DNA of 64,000 bases. Source: CAVTLG01 sp963735495 (GTDB lineage Bacteria > Chloroflexota > Ktedonobacteria > Ktedonobacterales > Ktedonobacteraceae). Position 1 is the stretch's first letter, and each line of letters begins with the position of its first letter. Made by a program: the position numbers and the translations under genes. The notes beneath the pieces are model-generated. The model searched no databases. It saw only the letters and a program-made list of their open reading frames with translations, and was not told where the DNA came from. Location of the stretch: contig CAVTLG010000014.1 of NCBI GenBank assembly GCA_963735495.1, positions 434,001-498,000 of the forward strand. Reading direction: 5' to 3'. Below are positions 1 to 9,099 of the stretch, in pieces.

Positions 1-58
1 CCAGGGCGGCTTCATTCGTGATAATGCAGGCAATCTGATCGAACTGCTGGAGGGGTAG
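1..58 (+). CDS. VOC/glyoxalase-like protein, C-terminal end (partial)
   Basis: Only the last 18 codons are in the window, starting in frame at base 2 and ending at TAG 56-58. The peptide reads ...GGFIRDNAGNLIELLEG. The pattern 'D-x-x-GN-x-IEL-x-E' is the usual end of the vicinal oxygen chelate (glyoxalase/bleomycin-resistance) fold, where the Glu is a metal ligand. The family is inferred from this short tail only; substrate cannot be told. Confidence 0.6.
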   Translation, partial: QGGFIRDNAGNLIELLEG

Positions 59-111
59 GAGCAGCCGAACGGCAAAGGGCAATGAGCTAAAAAATGAGCG
101 TGTCCAGAGTG

Positions 112-1344
112 TCAGAACAGGCTATCCAGGCGCTGCGTCAGCTTGCGTGTCTTGCTGCCAATCGACTTTACCTGCTCCTGCGAAATCTGCTGACCATGCT
201 GGATCTGCTCAAGCGCTGCCTGTGTCTCCATGTCGAGCACGCGCGTCACATTCGGAGCCAGGCGTGTCGTCGTTTTGCCGGTCTGCCGGTACTCATCCAT
301 CACCTTGCTCACCAGGCGGAACGCGTTGACCTTTTCAACCATGTTCATCACCTCTGCGTTCACCTGCGCGGTCTGCATCGCATCACTTCTGAAGGGAACG
401 ATAATATTATCGTGGACACGCTGATTTGTCAGTCCAAGTGTGGGAACATCGTAAGACAACTCGCCCTGGGCCAGACGGAAAAGGCCGGCTGAGCGCGGCT
501 CAACAACCAGCTCGATGAGTACAGACGGGGGATGGCTCTTCTCCAGATCACCCAGCGGAATCACCACGCGCCGATCAGAGAGCACCGACGTTCCCAGGTC
601 GCTGATCGTTGGCAGCACTTTGACCGCCCGCCGGGGGGAAACACCCTGTGGAAGCTGGATCGTCAGCAGCGCATTGCGCACGACCACATCCACCGCACGC
701 TGTAACTGCTGTTGGAAGATGGCCATGGCATCGTCGGGATACCTGACAAACTCAGCCTCTGAGCCACCGCTGAGCAGCCCTATTTCGTTCAGGAGCTTCT
801 CATCCCAGTCCGCGCCAATGCCGAGCGGATAAATCACCACTCCGGCCTCGCGTGCATTCCTGGCAAGCTGGCGGCACTGGTTGCTCCATGGGGTCAGCCC
901 ATCTGTCAGCAAGATCATGCGGTTGATCATGTCGGGACTTTTCCAGCGGTCTATCTCGTCTAATCCCTGCTCCATCCCGCGCGCCATATTCGTCCCTCCT
1001 CGGGACTTGATCTTCTCGACCGATACCTTCATCCCCTGGGGATCGTTGGCAGGCTGTGAGGGAATGATCGTTTGAGCTCGACCACTAAACGTTACGACGG
1101 AGATAGTATCAGACGGAGACAGGTGGTCGATCACCATTTTGACCGCATCTTTAACGCTTTGCAGTTTCTTGCCGTGCATAGAACCAGAACAATCCAACAC
1201 CAGGGCAACATTCAATGGCATACGCACCTGCGCCCCCAATTCCGAGGGGTTTACCTCCACAAGCGCATAAACCACCTGGCTCCTATCGCTCACCGGCATA
1301 ATATCTCTGCCGAGCTGATGCTGAAGTGAGACCTCATTGGACAT
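112..1344 (-). CDS. VWA domain-containing protein (Mg-dependent adhesion-type fold)
   Basis: 410 aa with a von Willebrand factor A domain at about residues 43-220. The complete metal-ion-dependent adhesion site is visible: DCSGSM near residue 50, the Thr in SRGGTNMARG, and the Asp in LLTDG. No signal peptide or transmembrane helix is seen, so it is probably cytosolic. The C-terminal half (about 225-410) is beta-rich then helical with charged residues, as in stand-alone bacterial VWA proteins that act in protein complexes. The start is supported by AGGGGAATGATAGC before ATG. It is transcribed alone, convergent with the upstream VOC gene. The specific partner is unknown. Confidence 0.85.
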   Translation of the reverse strand: MSNEVSLQHQLGRDIMPVSDRSQVVYALVEVNPSELGAQVRMPLNVALVLDCSGSMHGKKLQSVKDAVKMVIDHLSPSDTISVVTFSGRAQTIIPSQPANDPQGMKVSVEKIKSRGGTNMARGMEQGLDEIDRWKSPDMINRMILLTDGLTPWSNQCRQLARNAREAGVVIYPLGIGADWDEKLLNEIGLLSGGSEAEFVRYPDDAMAIFQQQLQRAVDVVVRNALLTIQLPQGVSPRRAVKVLPTISDLGTSVLSDRRVVIPLGDLEKSHPPSVLIELVVEPRSAGLFRLAQGELSYDVPTLGLTNQRVHDNIIVPFRSDAMQTAQVNAEVMNMVEKVNAFRLVSKVMDEYRQTGKTTTRLAPNVTRVLDMETQAALEQIQHGQQISQEQVKSIGSKTRKLTQRLDSLF

Positions 1345-1513
1345 GCTATCATTCCCCTTTTCGCGGTCGAGAAGTGTGCCTCCCCATTATCAATGGCATG
1401 AGTCGCTATCACTATTTTACAATAATGAGCGTGCTTTAGGAAGCTGACGCGCGGAAAGAGAAAACGGGGTGCTTACTACCACCAGGGCCATGCTTGCCGC
1501 ATTTTTTACCGCA

Positions 1514-1897
1514 CTATTTCTCCTGGTGCTCGACCCACTGAGCTCGCCAGGCAGGCGGCTCGAACGGATCGGCAAAGTACTGTGTCTCATGGGCAACCTT
1601 GCCATCGCGAAACTCCATAATGCTGACGGTTTGAGTTGGTTGCTCGTTATAGCTGAGCACGTACTCGGTGATCCATAGGTCGCCGCTCCCAAGGATGCGC
1701 TGGATAGTGAAGCCCAGCTTCGCCGGGTGGTGTCCGCGAAGGGCCTCAATATTGTGGCGACCGCGGATTCGTTCGCCCGACTGAGGATACTCGACCAGGA
1801 CGTCGTCGTGATAGATCTCGTGTTCCGCTGCAATGTCACCAGACGCGGAGGCTGCCCAGTGTCGATCCAGGGCTGTCCGAATTGCTTGGTTTTCCAT
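1514..1897 (-). CDS. SnoaL-like / NTF2-fold nuclear transport factor 2 family protein
   Basis: 127 aa, the normal size for a single SnoaL-like cone-shaped alpha+beta barrel. Seen: an N-terminal helix (ALDRHWAASASGDIAAEHEI), the motif YHDDVLVEYPQSGERIRG, then strands ending EFRDGKVAHETQYFADPFEPP, which matches the family end 'F+dGki...eyfD'. GGGAG lies 6 nt before the ATG. It sits 11 nt downstream of the DJ-1/PfpI gene on the same strand, so the two are probably co-transcribed. Members of this fold range from polyketide cyclases to limonene epoxide hydrolases, and many have no known reaction; the substrate here is not predictable. Confidence 0.8.
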   Translation of the reverse strand: MENQAIRTALDRHWAASASGDIAAEHEIYHDDVLVEYPQSGERIRGRHNIEALRGHHPAKLGFTIQRILGSGDLWITEYVLSYNEQPTQTVSIMEFRDGKVAHETQYFADPFEPPAWRAQWVEHQEK

Positions 1898-1908
1898 TGT
1901 TTCTCCCT

Positions 1909-2610
1909 TTACACCGTCGCTTCAGATCGACCAGAACGAAGTAACTGCAATAACACTTCCGCAGCGGGACCCGAAGATGCTGGATTCTGACCCGTTACCA
2001 GTTTGCCATCAATCTGCACATAAGGTGCAAAAGGTCTGGCTTTGCTATAGATGCCGCCTCTCTCCTTGAGCTTATCCTCTAGCAGAAATGGTACGACTGT
2101 GGTCAGGCCCATAGCTTCTTCTTCCTCATTGGTAAATCCTGTCACGTGCTTGCCTCTGACCAGGGGCTGACCAGTAGCATCATGTACATTTATGAATGCG
2201 ACGGGTGCGTGGCAGACGGCTGCAACCAGTTTCTTGGCTTTCACCAGGGCCTCAATGAGCGCGATGGAGTGCGGGTTGTCTGGCATATCCCACATCGGAC
2301 CATGACCGCCGGGATAGAAAACGGCATCGAAATCGTGCGCCGATATATCCGCGAGCTTCCTGGTATGGGCAAGTTCCGTTGCCGCCGCAGAATCGGCGTG
2401 GAAGCGTTTCGTCTTTTCCGTCTGGTATTCGGGCAGGTCGCTTTTCGGATCGAGTGGTGGCTGCCCGCCTTTTGGTGAAGCAAGTGTTATGGTGACGCCA
2501 GCATCTTTCAGGACATAATAGGGTGCGGCAAACTCTTCCAGCCAGAAGCCGGTTTTCTTGCCAGTGTTGCCGAGCTGATCATGGGAGGTAAGGACCATCA
2601 AAACCTTCAT
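1909..2610 (-). CDS. DJ-1/PfpI family (Hsp31-like type 1 glutamine amidotransferase domain) protein
   Basis: 233 aa covering the full class I glutamine-amidotransferase-like fold. The nucleophile elbow is AAVCHAP (Cys near residue 135), preceded by the acidic-residue region DAVFYPGGHGPMWD, and the Hsp31-like feature TGFTNEEEEAMG follows. Known relatives act as protein/nucleotide deglycases, glyoxalase III or chaperones against carbonyl stress; which activity applies cannot be read from sequence. The start is fixed by AAGGGGAATCACA before ATG. It heads a two-gene operon with the SnoaL-like gene. No membrane or export signals are present, so the product is cytosolic. Confidence 0.88.
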   Translation of the reverse strand: MKVLMVLTSHDQLGNTGKKTGFWLEEFAAPYYVLKDAGVTITLASPKGGQPPLDPKSDLPEYQTEKTKRFHADSAAATELAHTRKLADISAHDFDAVFYPGGHGPMWDMPDNPHSIALIEALVKAKKLVAAVCHAPVAFINVHDATGQPLVRGKHVTGFTNEEEEAMGLTTVVPFLLEDKLKERGGIYSKARPFAPYVQIDGKLVTGQNPASSGPAAEVLLQLLRSGRSEATV

Positions 2611-2768
2611 TGTGATTCCCCTTAACGAAAAAACGCTGTCAATCTTCTCTGTCTAAACGTTATACGTTTGCCATTAACGGAATGTGACTCCACCGCATCC
2701 TTAAATATTGTGGGTAGAGTGAAAGTTCGTGTTAATGTTGGGATTTACAATCTCATATAGCTGACCCT

Positions 2769-4076
2769 TTAAGGCGATGAGAATACGCTGGCTAGCGGTC
2801 CGGCCCACGACACAAGCTGCTCATCATGCATATATCTGCCCACAACTTGCAATCCCAGAGGTAGTCCATTCTGAGCCTGACCGGCGGGAAGCGCTATGGA
2901 TGGCAAGCCAGCATACGTCCAGGGAAAATTCATCACCGGGTCGCCTGTGCCAGTGATGCCTTCGGGCGCAGGTCCAGCAGCAGCCGGGCTGATCCAGAGA
3001 TCGATACCATGCTGCGCCATGGTGGCTTGTAGTTGGCTGCGCAGCATCGCCCGTCCGGCGCGCGCGGCCTCTAGCTCTGCGGAACTCACCTGCATTCCCT
3101 GTAAGATAAGCGCTGCCGTACTCGGATGGTAGAGCGAGCGGTATCTGCTGAACCACTTTGCATGCACATGAGCCATTTCAGCGCAGAGGATACGCTCATG
3201 ACGATAGATAATGTCATCGATATCAGGCATCATCTCTACGTGGCGCACGAAATAGCCAGCCTTCTCTAGCCGCTCTACCTGTTGTTCAAATGCCGCCAGT
3301 CCCTCGGATGAAGCTTTTGCAAGGTATGGTCCATCTGGTACTCCGAGGACAGGCAGGCGTGTCTGTGAGGTCGCTGGTTGCCAATCGTCGCAGAGAAGCG
3401 GGGCAACGGTTTCTATACCGGCGACATCTTGCGTAAAGAAACCAATAGTGTCCAGAGAAGGAGCACATGGAATTAAGCCGTCCGTTGCGATACGGCCATA
3501 GCCAGGTTTGTAGCCGACAATGCCGCAAAATGCTGCGGGGCGCATGGTCGAGCCAATTACCTGCGTGCCGAGCGCCAGCGGGCAGAAGCCAGCCGCTACA
3601 GCGGCGGCAGAACCGCTGCTTGATCCTCCAGGAGTGTGAGCTAGATGATGGGGGTTGCGCGTGGGTCCAGGCTCAAAGTAAGCAAACTCCGTGGTGATCG
3701 TCTTCCCGAGCAGCAGCGCTCCCGCGTCGCGTAGTTTCTTAACGCAACGTGCTTCAGGTCCGCTGAATTCCTCTACTGGCAACTGCGAACCTGCGTGGGT
3801 GGGAAATCCATCAACGCGGAACAGATCTTTGACGCCCAGCAGTATGCCGTACAGAGGCGGACGGTTGGCGGAATCAGGAAAGCGCTGTTGCAACGCAGCC
3901 GCCTCGCGTAAAAGACGTGTCCGACGTTCTGGCTCAGGAACGAGGGCGCGGATAGAGGACTCATGCATCTCGATACGCTCTAATGCTGCGTTGATCAACG
4001 TCAACAGGTCCAGTTGATCAGAACGCAGAGCCGCAGCAAGGGCGGATAGAGGAGCAGAAGCAATACGTGACGACAT
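2769..4076 (-). CDS. amidase, amidase-signature family
   Basis: 435 aa with the amidase-signature core. The Ser-cisSer-Lys triad is visible: Lys in GVKDLF, the Gly/Ser-rich GGSSSGSAAAVAAGF carrying the cis-Ser, and the acyl-accepting Ser in GTQVIGSTMRPA. The last motif differs from the common GT-D-T-GGSIR-P-A form (GTQVIGSTMRPA). The family hydrolyses small amides or transfers ammonia (GatA). There is no GatB/GatC nearby, so a free amidase is likely. It is divergent from a cyclase/molybdenum-hydroxylase operon with 134 bp between starts, which suggests joint action on an N-heterocycle or amide substrate. AGGGG lies 11 nt before ATG. Confidence 0.87.
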   Translation of the reverse strand: MSSRIASAPLSALAAALRSDQLDLLTLINAALERIEMHESSIRALVPEPERRTRLLREAAALQQRFPDSANRPPLYGILLGVKDLFRVDGFPTHAGSQLPVEEFSGPEARCVKKLRDAGALLLGKTITTEFAYFEPGPTRNPHHLAHTPGGSSSGSAAAVAAGFCPLALGTQVIGSTMRPAAFCGIVGYKPGYGRIATDGLIPCAPSLDTIGFFTQDVAGIETVAPLLCDDWQPATSQTRLPVLGVPDGPYLAKASSEGLAAFEQQVERLEKAGYFVRHVEMMPDIDDIIYRHERILCAEMAHVHAKWFSRYRSLYHPSTAALILQGMQVSSAELEAARAGRAMLRSQLQATMAQHGIDLWISPAAAGPAPEGITGTGDPVMNFPWTYAGLPSIALPAGQAQNGLPLGLQVVGRYMHDEQLVSWAGPLASVFSSP

Positions 4077-4210
4077 GTAAGTCTTTTCCCCTCTCAGGTT
4101 TTATCCCTTTCAGTATGTCATACGAGGCAAGTCTTGTCTGTAGATATATCACTTGTACACAGGTAGATACTCATAATAGGAACCTTTGTAGGAGAAGGAG
4201 AAGAGAGCAA

Positions 4211-5029
4211 TTGGTACACCCTGTGGATCTACGTAATATGCGTATTCTCGATCTCTCCCAGGATTGGGATATGCATACCCCTGGCTTCGCAACATATGAA
4301 GGTCCCACTATCAAGTGGATCAAACGCGTGGCCTTTGATAAAGTTGGTGGTCAACATATCGCTTCAACCCTGCATGTTGGCACCCATCTCGACGCGCCTC
4401 TGCATTTTATTACAAACGGACAGGATATCGCCAGCATTCCTCTCAATAAGCTGTTTGGTCCTACCGTTATTGTTGATCTCGAAAAAATGCACATTGGCGA
4501 CTATGGTATCTATACGCCACAGCATTTTGAGACCTGGGAGCGCCAGACGGGTATTCGTATCGAGCGCGGCGATATTTTATTTGTACATACCGGCTACCAC
4601 AAGTATTATCCCAGCAACTGGTCAGGCGAGAGCCAACCTGATGAAACGCGCTATTTTATCAAGCATCCTGGTCCGACACGCGAGTTCGCCGACTGGGTAC
4701 TTGATCGTGGTATCTCCTGGTTGGCTGTCGATGCTGGTTCGATGGATCATCCGATGAACACGGTGATTCGTAGCGTTCGTCCCGATCTGGCTGCTGAGGC
4801 TGAGCGTGTCCTGGGGAGATCGCTCTCAGAGGTATTCCCCACGCAGGATCTCCAGATCATGCATTATCACCTCTTTCCCCATCTGGTCTTTCATGCTGAG
4901 AATATAGGTGGAGAGATCGACCAGGTGCTTGACCAGCGTGTCTGGACGGGCTGTTATCCCTGGCGTTTCAAGGGTGGTGAGGCGGCGTTTTGCCGTATCG
5001 TAGCGTATGTTGAGGAGATACTATCTTAG
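4211..5029 (+). CDS. cyclase family protein (kynurenine formamidase-like metal hydrolase)
   Basis: 272 aa from a TTG start. Upstream in-frame ATGs exist, but GGAGAAGGAG at 4191-4200 lies 10 nt before TTG 4211; an internal ATG at 4238 is a second choice. The sequence has the cyclase-family metal motif HVGTHLDAPLHF (usual form HxGTHxDAPxH), LDLSQDWDMHTPGF at the N-terminus, and FVHTGYHKYY later. Relatives hydrolyse N-formylkynurenine, isatin or other cyclic amides with Mn or Zn. It is followed after 61 bp by the Cox-type hydroxylase genes and is divergent from an amidase, which points to a ring-opening or amide-hydrolysing step in the same pathway. Substrate unknown. Confidence 0.87.
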   Translation: MVHPVDLRNMRILDLSQDWDMHTPGFATYEGPTIKWIKRVAFDKVGGQHIASTLHVGTHLDAPLHFITNGQDIASIPLNKLFGPTVIVDLEKMHIGDYGIYTPQHFETWERQTGIRIERGDILFVHTGYHKYYPSNWSGESQPDETRYFIKHPGPTREFADWVLDRGISWLAVDAGSMDHPMNTVIRSVRPDLAAEAERVLGRSLSEVFPTQDLQIMHYHLFPHLVFHAENIGGEIDQVLDQRVWTGCYPWRFKGGEAAFCRIVAYVEEILS

Positions 5030-5030
5030 A

Positions 5031-5077
5031 CGGTCAGAAACGAGGCTACCGCCTCTAGCCTTCGGCTCATCTGACCG
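5031..5077 (+). other. potential branched RNA structure before coxM
   Basis: Directly after the cyclase stop codon, CGGTCAGA (5031-5038) pairs with TCTGACCG (5070-5077). Between them lie two hairpins, GAGGC-tacc-GCCTC (5042-5055) and AGCC-ttc-GGCT (about 5057-5067). The closing stem ends about 3 nt before the AGAGGAG ribosome-binding site of the next gene. It could act as an operon-internal processing site or attenuator; this is inference from base pairing alone. Confidence 0.4.
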
Positions 5078-5090
5078 AGAGGAGTAAGTC

Positions 5091-5975
5091 ATGAAACCGC
5101 CGCGCTTTGCGTATCATGATCCGGCGACCCGTGATGAAGCACTGGCTCTACTGGCAGTCCATGCTGAGGACGCCAAAGTGCTGGCAGGGGGACAAAGCCT
5201 GGTCCCTCTGCTCAACATGCGCCTGACGCAGCCGGCACACCTGATCGATATCAATCGCATCGCTGACCTCACCTACATCCGTGAAGTAGATGGGACGCTA
5301 GCAATTGGTGCGTTGACCCGTCAGCGTACTATCGAGCACGCGGAGTTGGTGCGTAAACATTGTCCACTGCTGGCCGCCGCCGTACCATATGTGGGTCATC
5401 CTCCTATTCGCTCGCGCGGTACGCTTGGCGGTTCATTGGCGCATGCCGACCCGGCGGCGGAACTTCCTGCCGTCCTCATGGCGCTCGGTGGTTCGGTACG
5501 TGTAGAATCACACAACAGTTGTCGTACAGTGCCAGCGGCAGAGTTTTTTGTTGATCAATTGCAAACCTTGCTTGCCAACGATGAGTTAGTGGTCGAAGCC
5601 CGTTTTCCTATAGTATTACCACACACAGGCGTGGCGTTTGTTGAAGTTAGCAGGCGACACGGCGATTTTGCCCTGGTTGGCGTTGCGGCCCAATTGACGC
5701 TCCATGAGGATCATAGCATTGCCGCTGCTCACCTGACCCTGCTGGGGGTTGCCGCTACTCCTGTCGATGCTCTGGAAGCCAGGATGTTGCTCATAGGCGC
5801 ACAACCAGACGATAAAATCTTTACGGCTGCGGCTGAGCAGGCAGCTTCCAGTCTTGATCCTATCGCGGACCTGCATGCCTCCTGGGAGTACCGCCGCTCT
5901 GTTGCCAATATCCTGGTGAAACGCGCACTACAAACCGCCGCTCACTCTGTGTTGCAGGGAGGACAAGATGGATGA
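5091..5975 (+). CDS. FAD-binding (medium) subunit of a xanthine dehydrogenase/CoxM-type molybdenum hydroxylase
   Basis: 294 aa, normal for CoxM-type subunits. It binds FAD and passes electrons from the iron-sulfur subunit to the acceptor. Two FAD motifs are visible: LAGGQSLVPLLNMRLTQP near residues 31-48 and GTLGGSLAHADPAAELP near 110-126. The start has AGAGGAGTAAGTC before ATG. The stop overlaps the start of the next gene by 8 nt, so translation of the three subunits is coupled. The order M-S-L is the usual one for this family. The protein is cytosolic. Confidence 0.93.
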   Translation: MKPPRFAYHDPATRDEALALLAVHAEDAKVLAGGQSLVPLLNMRLTQPAHLIDINRIADLTYIREVDGTLAIGALTRQRTIEHAELVRKHCPLLAAAVPYVGHPPIRSRGTLGGSLAHADPAAELPAVLMALGGSVRVESHNSCRTVPAAEFFVDQLQTLLANDELVVEARFPIVLPHTGVAFVEVSRRHGDFALVGVAAQLTLHEDHSIAAAHLTLLGVAATPVDALEARMLLIGAQPDDKIFTAAAEQAASSLDPIADLHASWEYRRSVANILVKRALQTAAHSVLQGGQDG

Positions 5976-6519
5976 TAGCGGCCTGCCGCCACCAGCACAA
6001 CGTAAGATCACTGTGTGCGTCAATGGCACTCCTCGTACTGCCCTGGTTGAGACGCGCTGGTTATTGAGCGACTGCTTACGCCATACGCTCAACTTGACGG
6101 GAACACATGTCGGCTGCGAACACGGCGTATGCGGCGCTTGCACGATTATATTCAATGGTACACCCATCCGCTCTTGTTTGATGCTTGCTGTCCAGGCTGA
6201 TGGCGGTGAACTGCTCACCGTGGAGGGACTGGCGCAGGCTGATGGGACGCTACATCCAATACAACAGGCGCTGCACGCTTATCATGGGCTGCAATGTGGC
6301 TTTTGCACGCCAGGTTTTCTGCTGTCCATCTATGCTCTCTTACAGGATAGTCCTGACCCCAACATGAGCGACGAGGAGATCCGCGCCGCACTGGCGGGCA
6401 ATCTCTGTCGCTGTACCGGCTATCAGGGTATTGTCACGGCTGTGCGCCATCTGCTGCAAAAACCGTGTTCAGTGCATACACGAGCTATGCCTGTAGCAGA
6501 GGAGGAGAAGCGCGTATGA
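5968..6519 (+). CDS. (2Fe-2S)-binding small subunit of the molybdenum hydroxylase (CoxS-type)
   Basis: 183 aa. The N-terminal ferredoxin-like cluster is given by GCEHGVCGACTI with the fourth Cys in RSCL. The second, helical cluster domain has CGFCTPGF and NLCRCTGYQGI. All eight cluster cysteines are present, so both [2Fe-2S] centres should form. It carries electrons from the molybdopterin site to FAD. The start overlaps the medium subunit by 8 nt, and its stop overlaps the large-subunit start as ATGA at 6516-6519. The C-terminal tail of about 25 residues is longer than in compact homologues. Confidence 0.94.
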   Translation: MDDSGLPPPAQRKITVCVNGTPRTALVETRWLLSDCLRHTLNLTGTHVGCEHGVCGACTIIFNGTPIRSCLMLAVQADGGELLTVEGLAQADGTLHPIQQALHAYHGLQCGFCTPGFLLSIYALLQDSPDPNMSDEEIRAALAGNLCRCTGYQGIVTAVRHLLQKPCSVHTRAMPVAEEEKRV

Positions 6520-8888
6520 CCACACGTATTTTTGGCGTTGCTATTAGCCGTCAGGAGGATCAGCGTTTTCTCACCGGCACTGCTACCTATGTTGACGACA
6601 TCCATCTGCCTGATATGCTCCACGCGGCCATCCTGCGCAGTCCGCATGCTCACGCCATGATCCGCTCCATTGATACCAGCCAGGCCGCGCAACTGCCCGG
6701 CGTCGTCGCCGTTTGGATCTATGCCGATCTTGGTAGTGTCTCTGGACCGTTGCCATTGCTCATTCCTCATCCGGCCCTGACGCATCCGCATACACAATAT
6801 GCCCTGGCCAAAGATGTCGTACGCTACGTAGGAGAAGCCGTAGCCATTGTTATCGCTAGCGACCGCTATATTGCAGAAGACGCGCTGGCCCTGATTGATG
6901 TTGACTACGAGCCGTTGCCGGTTGTCAGTCCACTCAATCTGCTAGACGCGCTGGACCCGCATGCGCCACACATCTACGCGCCCAATAATATTGCCGCGCA
7001 TCTTGTCCAGCAGGTTGGTGATATCGACGCCGCCTTTGCCCGTGCCACGCGTATCTTTCAGCGTCACGTGCAACTTGAGCGCAGTGCCAGCCAGCCAATG
7101 GAGACGCGTGGGGTCGTGGCTCGCTTTGATGCCTTTGAGCAGATGTTGAACGTCTGGGACAGCACGCAGGGGCCAATCTCTATCCGCAATGGGTTGGCGA
7201 TGCTGTTTGGCCTGCCTGCTGACAGGGTGAGAGTCACGCCCCCAGATGTTGGCGGCGGCTTTGGCGTCAAAATTATGCTCTTTTACCCGGAAGAGGTGCT
7301 TGTGCCGCTGGCGGCGATGCGTCTGGGGCGACCGGTGAAATGGATTGAAGATCGCTTAGAGCACATGGTCTGCTCCAACCATGAGCGCGGCCAGATTCAT
7401 GACATCATAGTAGCTATGGATGCTTATGGGCATATACTGGGTTTACGTGACGTGTTCGTGCACGATAGTGGCGCGTATTGCCCTTACGGCATCGTCGTTC
7501 CTCTCATCACCTCGTGCCAGTTGCCTGGTCCCTACAAACTGCCCGCCTATTACTCTGATGCCACGGTCGTCTATACCAATCGTACACCGGTCAGCCCTTA
7601 TCGGGGTGCGGGACGGCCACATGCTGTCTTTGCCATCGAGCGTATGCTGGATTATGCCGCCGATCAACTGGACATTGATCGCGCAGAACTGCGTCGCCGC
7701 AATTTTATTCAACCCGCAGAGTTTCCCTACGATGTCGGTTTGACCTTCCAGGATGGATTGCCGACGCGCTACGATAGTGGCAACTATCCCGCTGGCCTGG
7801 AGCGCGCCCTTGAGATGATCGGTTACGAACAGTTTGCCGAACAGCAACGTCAGGCGCGAGCCGATGGACGCTACCTGGGCATTGGCATCGGCTGTTATGT
7901 AGAGGGAACAGGCATTGGACCTTATGAAGGTGCACATATCTCCATTGACAATCGCGGCGAGATCCATGTTGCTACAGGCGTGACGACACAGGGACAGAGT
8001 CACCAGACGACCTTCGCGCAGATCGTCGCCGAGGAACTATCTGTTCCTATCGAAAAAGTGCACGTCACAACCGGCGATACTGGCCGCTTCCATTGGGGAA
8101 CCGGTACGTATGCCAGTCGTGCGCTGGTGGTCGCGGGCAATGCTATCGGTCTGGCTGCCAGAGCAGTGAAAGAGAAAGCGCTACACGTCGCCTCGTATGC
8201 ATTGGAAGTCGCCCCACAAGATCTGGAACTGGTGGATGGCCGTGCCCGTGTGAAAGGCATGCCCGCACGTTCTCTCTCGTTGGAGGCGCTCTCGATTATC
8301 TCCAATCCTATTCGCTACGCCTACGGTGCCAGCGCCGCTGATTTGCCTGCAACGTTGCCAACACGCAGTGGACCCGTGCTGCCAGTCGGTGAGGAACCCG
8401 GATTGGAGGCCACACGTTACTTCAGTCCACTGCACGCCACCTTTGCCAGCGGCGTACATGCCGCCATTGTCGAAGTCGATATCCACACAGGCATCGTCAA
8501 GATCCATAAATATGCGGTGCTCCATGATTGCGGCAAACTGGTGAATCCAGCCGTTGTAGAGGGGCAAATTTTGGGTGGCGTCGCTCAGGGCATTGGTGGC
8601 TCATGCTATGAACATCTGGACTACGATGAAAATGGACAGTTACTCGATGCCAGCTACATGGACTTCCTCATACCCTATGCCAGCGAAGTACCGCACGTGG
8701 ATATCGATCATATCGAGACTCCCTCGCCGATTAATCCGCTGGGCGTTAAGGGGGCTGGCGAAGCGGGCTGCATCCCGGTTCCCGCTGTCATGGCGTCTGC
8801 TATTGAAGATGCGCTTGCGCCTTTCGGTATCTCTATTGATCATATGCCTCTCAAGCCTGACGACATGCTTGTGCTGCAAGAAGAATGA
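6516..8888 (+). CDS. molybdopterin-binding large subunit of a xanthine dehydrogenase/CoxL-type hydroxylase
   Basis: 790 aa. The start at 6516 is chosen over an upstream in-frame codon because it forms an ATGA overlap with the small-subunit stop and follows GAGGAGGAGAAG. Aldehyde-oxidase a/b hammerhead domain is at about 15-125 and the Mo-cofactor domains follow. The active-site loop reads PYRGAGRP, the 'form II' type; true CO dehydrogenases have AYRCSFR, so this is not a form I CO dehydrogenase. The catalytic base lies in GVKGAGEAG near the C-terminus (Glu conserved). The enzyme hydroxylates a carbon in a heterocycle or aldehyde with water; neighbours (amidase, cyclase) favour an N-heterocycle. 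Substrate is inference. Confidence 0.93.
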   Translation: MTTRIFGVAISRQEDQRFLTGTATYVDDIHLPDMLHAAILRSPHAHAMIRSIDTSQAAQLPGVVAVWIYADLGSVSGPLPLLIPHPALTHPHTQYALAKDVVRYVGEAVAIVIASDRYIAEDALALIDVDYEPLPVVSPLNLLDALDPHAPHIYAPNNIAAHLVQQVGDIDAAFARATRIFQRHVQLERSASQPMETRGVVARFDAFEQMLNVWDSTQGPISIRNGLAMLFGLPADRVRVTPPDVGGGFGVKIMLFYPEEVLVPLAAMRLGRPVKWIEDRLEHMVCSNHERGQIHDIIVAMDAYGHILGLRDVFVHDSGAYCPYGIVVPLITSCQLPGPYKLPAYYSDATVVYTNRTPVSPYRGAGRPHAVFAIERMLDYAADQLDIDRAELRRRNFIQPAEFPYDVGLTFQDGLPTRYDSGNYPAGLERALEMIGYEQFAEQQRQARADGRYLGIGIGCYVEGTGIGPYEGAHISIDNRGEIHVATGVTTQGQSHQTTFAQIVAEELSVPIEKVHVTTGDTGRFHWGTGTYASRALVVAGNAIGLAARAVKEKALHVASYALEVAPQDLELVDGRARVKGMPARSLSLEALSIISNPIRYAYGASAADLPATLPTRSGPVLPVGEEPGLEATRYFSPLHATFASGVHAAIVEVDIHTGIVKIHKYAVLHDCGKLVNPAVVEGQILGGVAQGIGGSCYEHLDYDENGQLLDASYMDFLIPYASEVPHVDIDHIETPSPINPLGVKGAGEAGCIPVPAVMASAIEDALAPFGISIDHMPLKPDDMLVLQEE

Positions 8889-8894
8889 GCAGTC

Positions 8895-8913
8895 CCACGG
8901 CTGAAGGCTGTGG
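8895..8913 (+). terminator. hairpin after the molybdenum hydroxylase operon
   Basis: CCACGGC (8895-8901) and GCTGTGG (8907-8913) pair with one G-T wobble around TGAAG, 7 nt after the coxL-type stop. No T-tract follows, so termination would be weak or factor-dependent. A second short hairpin, TCTCG-aaaa-CGAGA, lies near 8960. Confidence 0.3.
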
Positions 8914-9099
8914 AGAGATGTTACAATGGAGTGTAGAAGACCTATGGAAGATTGAGGTCTCGAAAACGAGAACTTCCTCTTTCGCTCAATGATGAGATTA
9001 TTTGTGGAGTTGTCACGACGAATGAAGGATGAGCGGGAAGGTAGATGCCCTCTCGCTTATCCTTCCGGCATCTCTCTAGAAAAGTGAGGAATGAGCTTG

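Noticed and set aside
7443..8003. 186-codon minus-strand frame inside the molybdenum hydroxylase gene
   Set aside because: Antisense to conserved Mo-cofactor residues and without a ribosome-binding site.
6516..8888. Carbon monoxide dehydrogenase (form I CoxL)
   Set aside because: The active-site loop is PYRGAGRP, not AYRCSFR, so CO oxidation is not supported.
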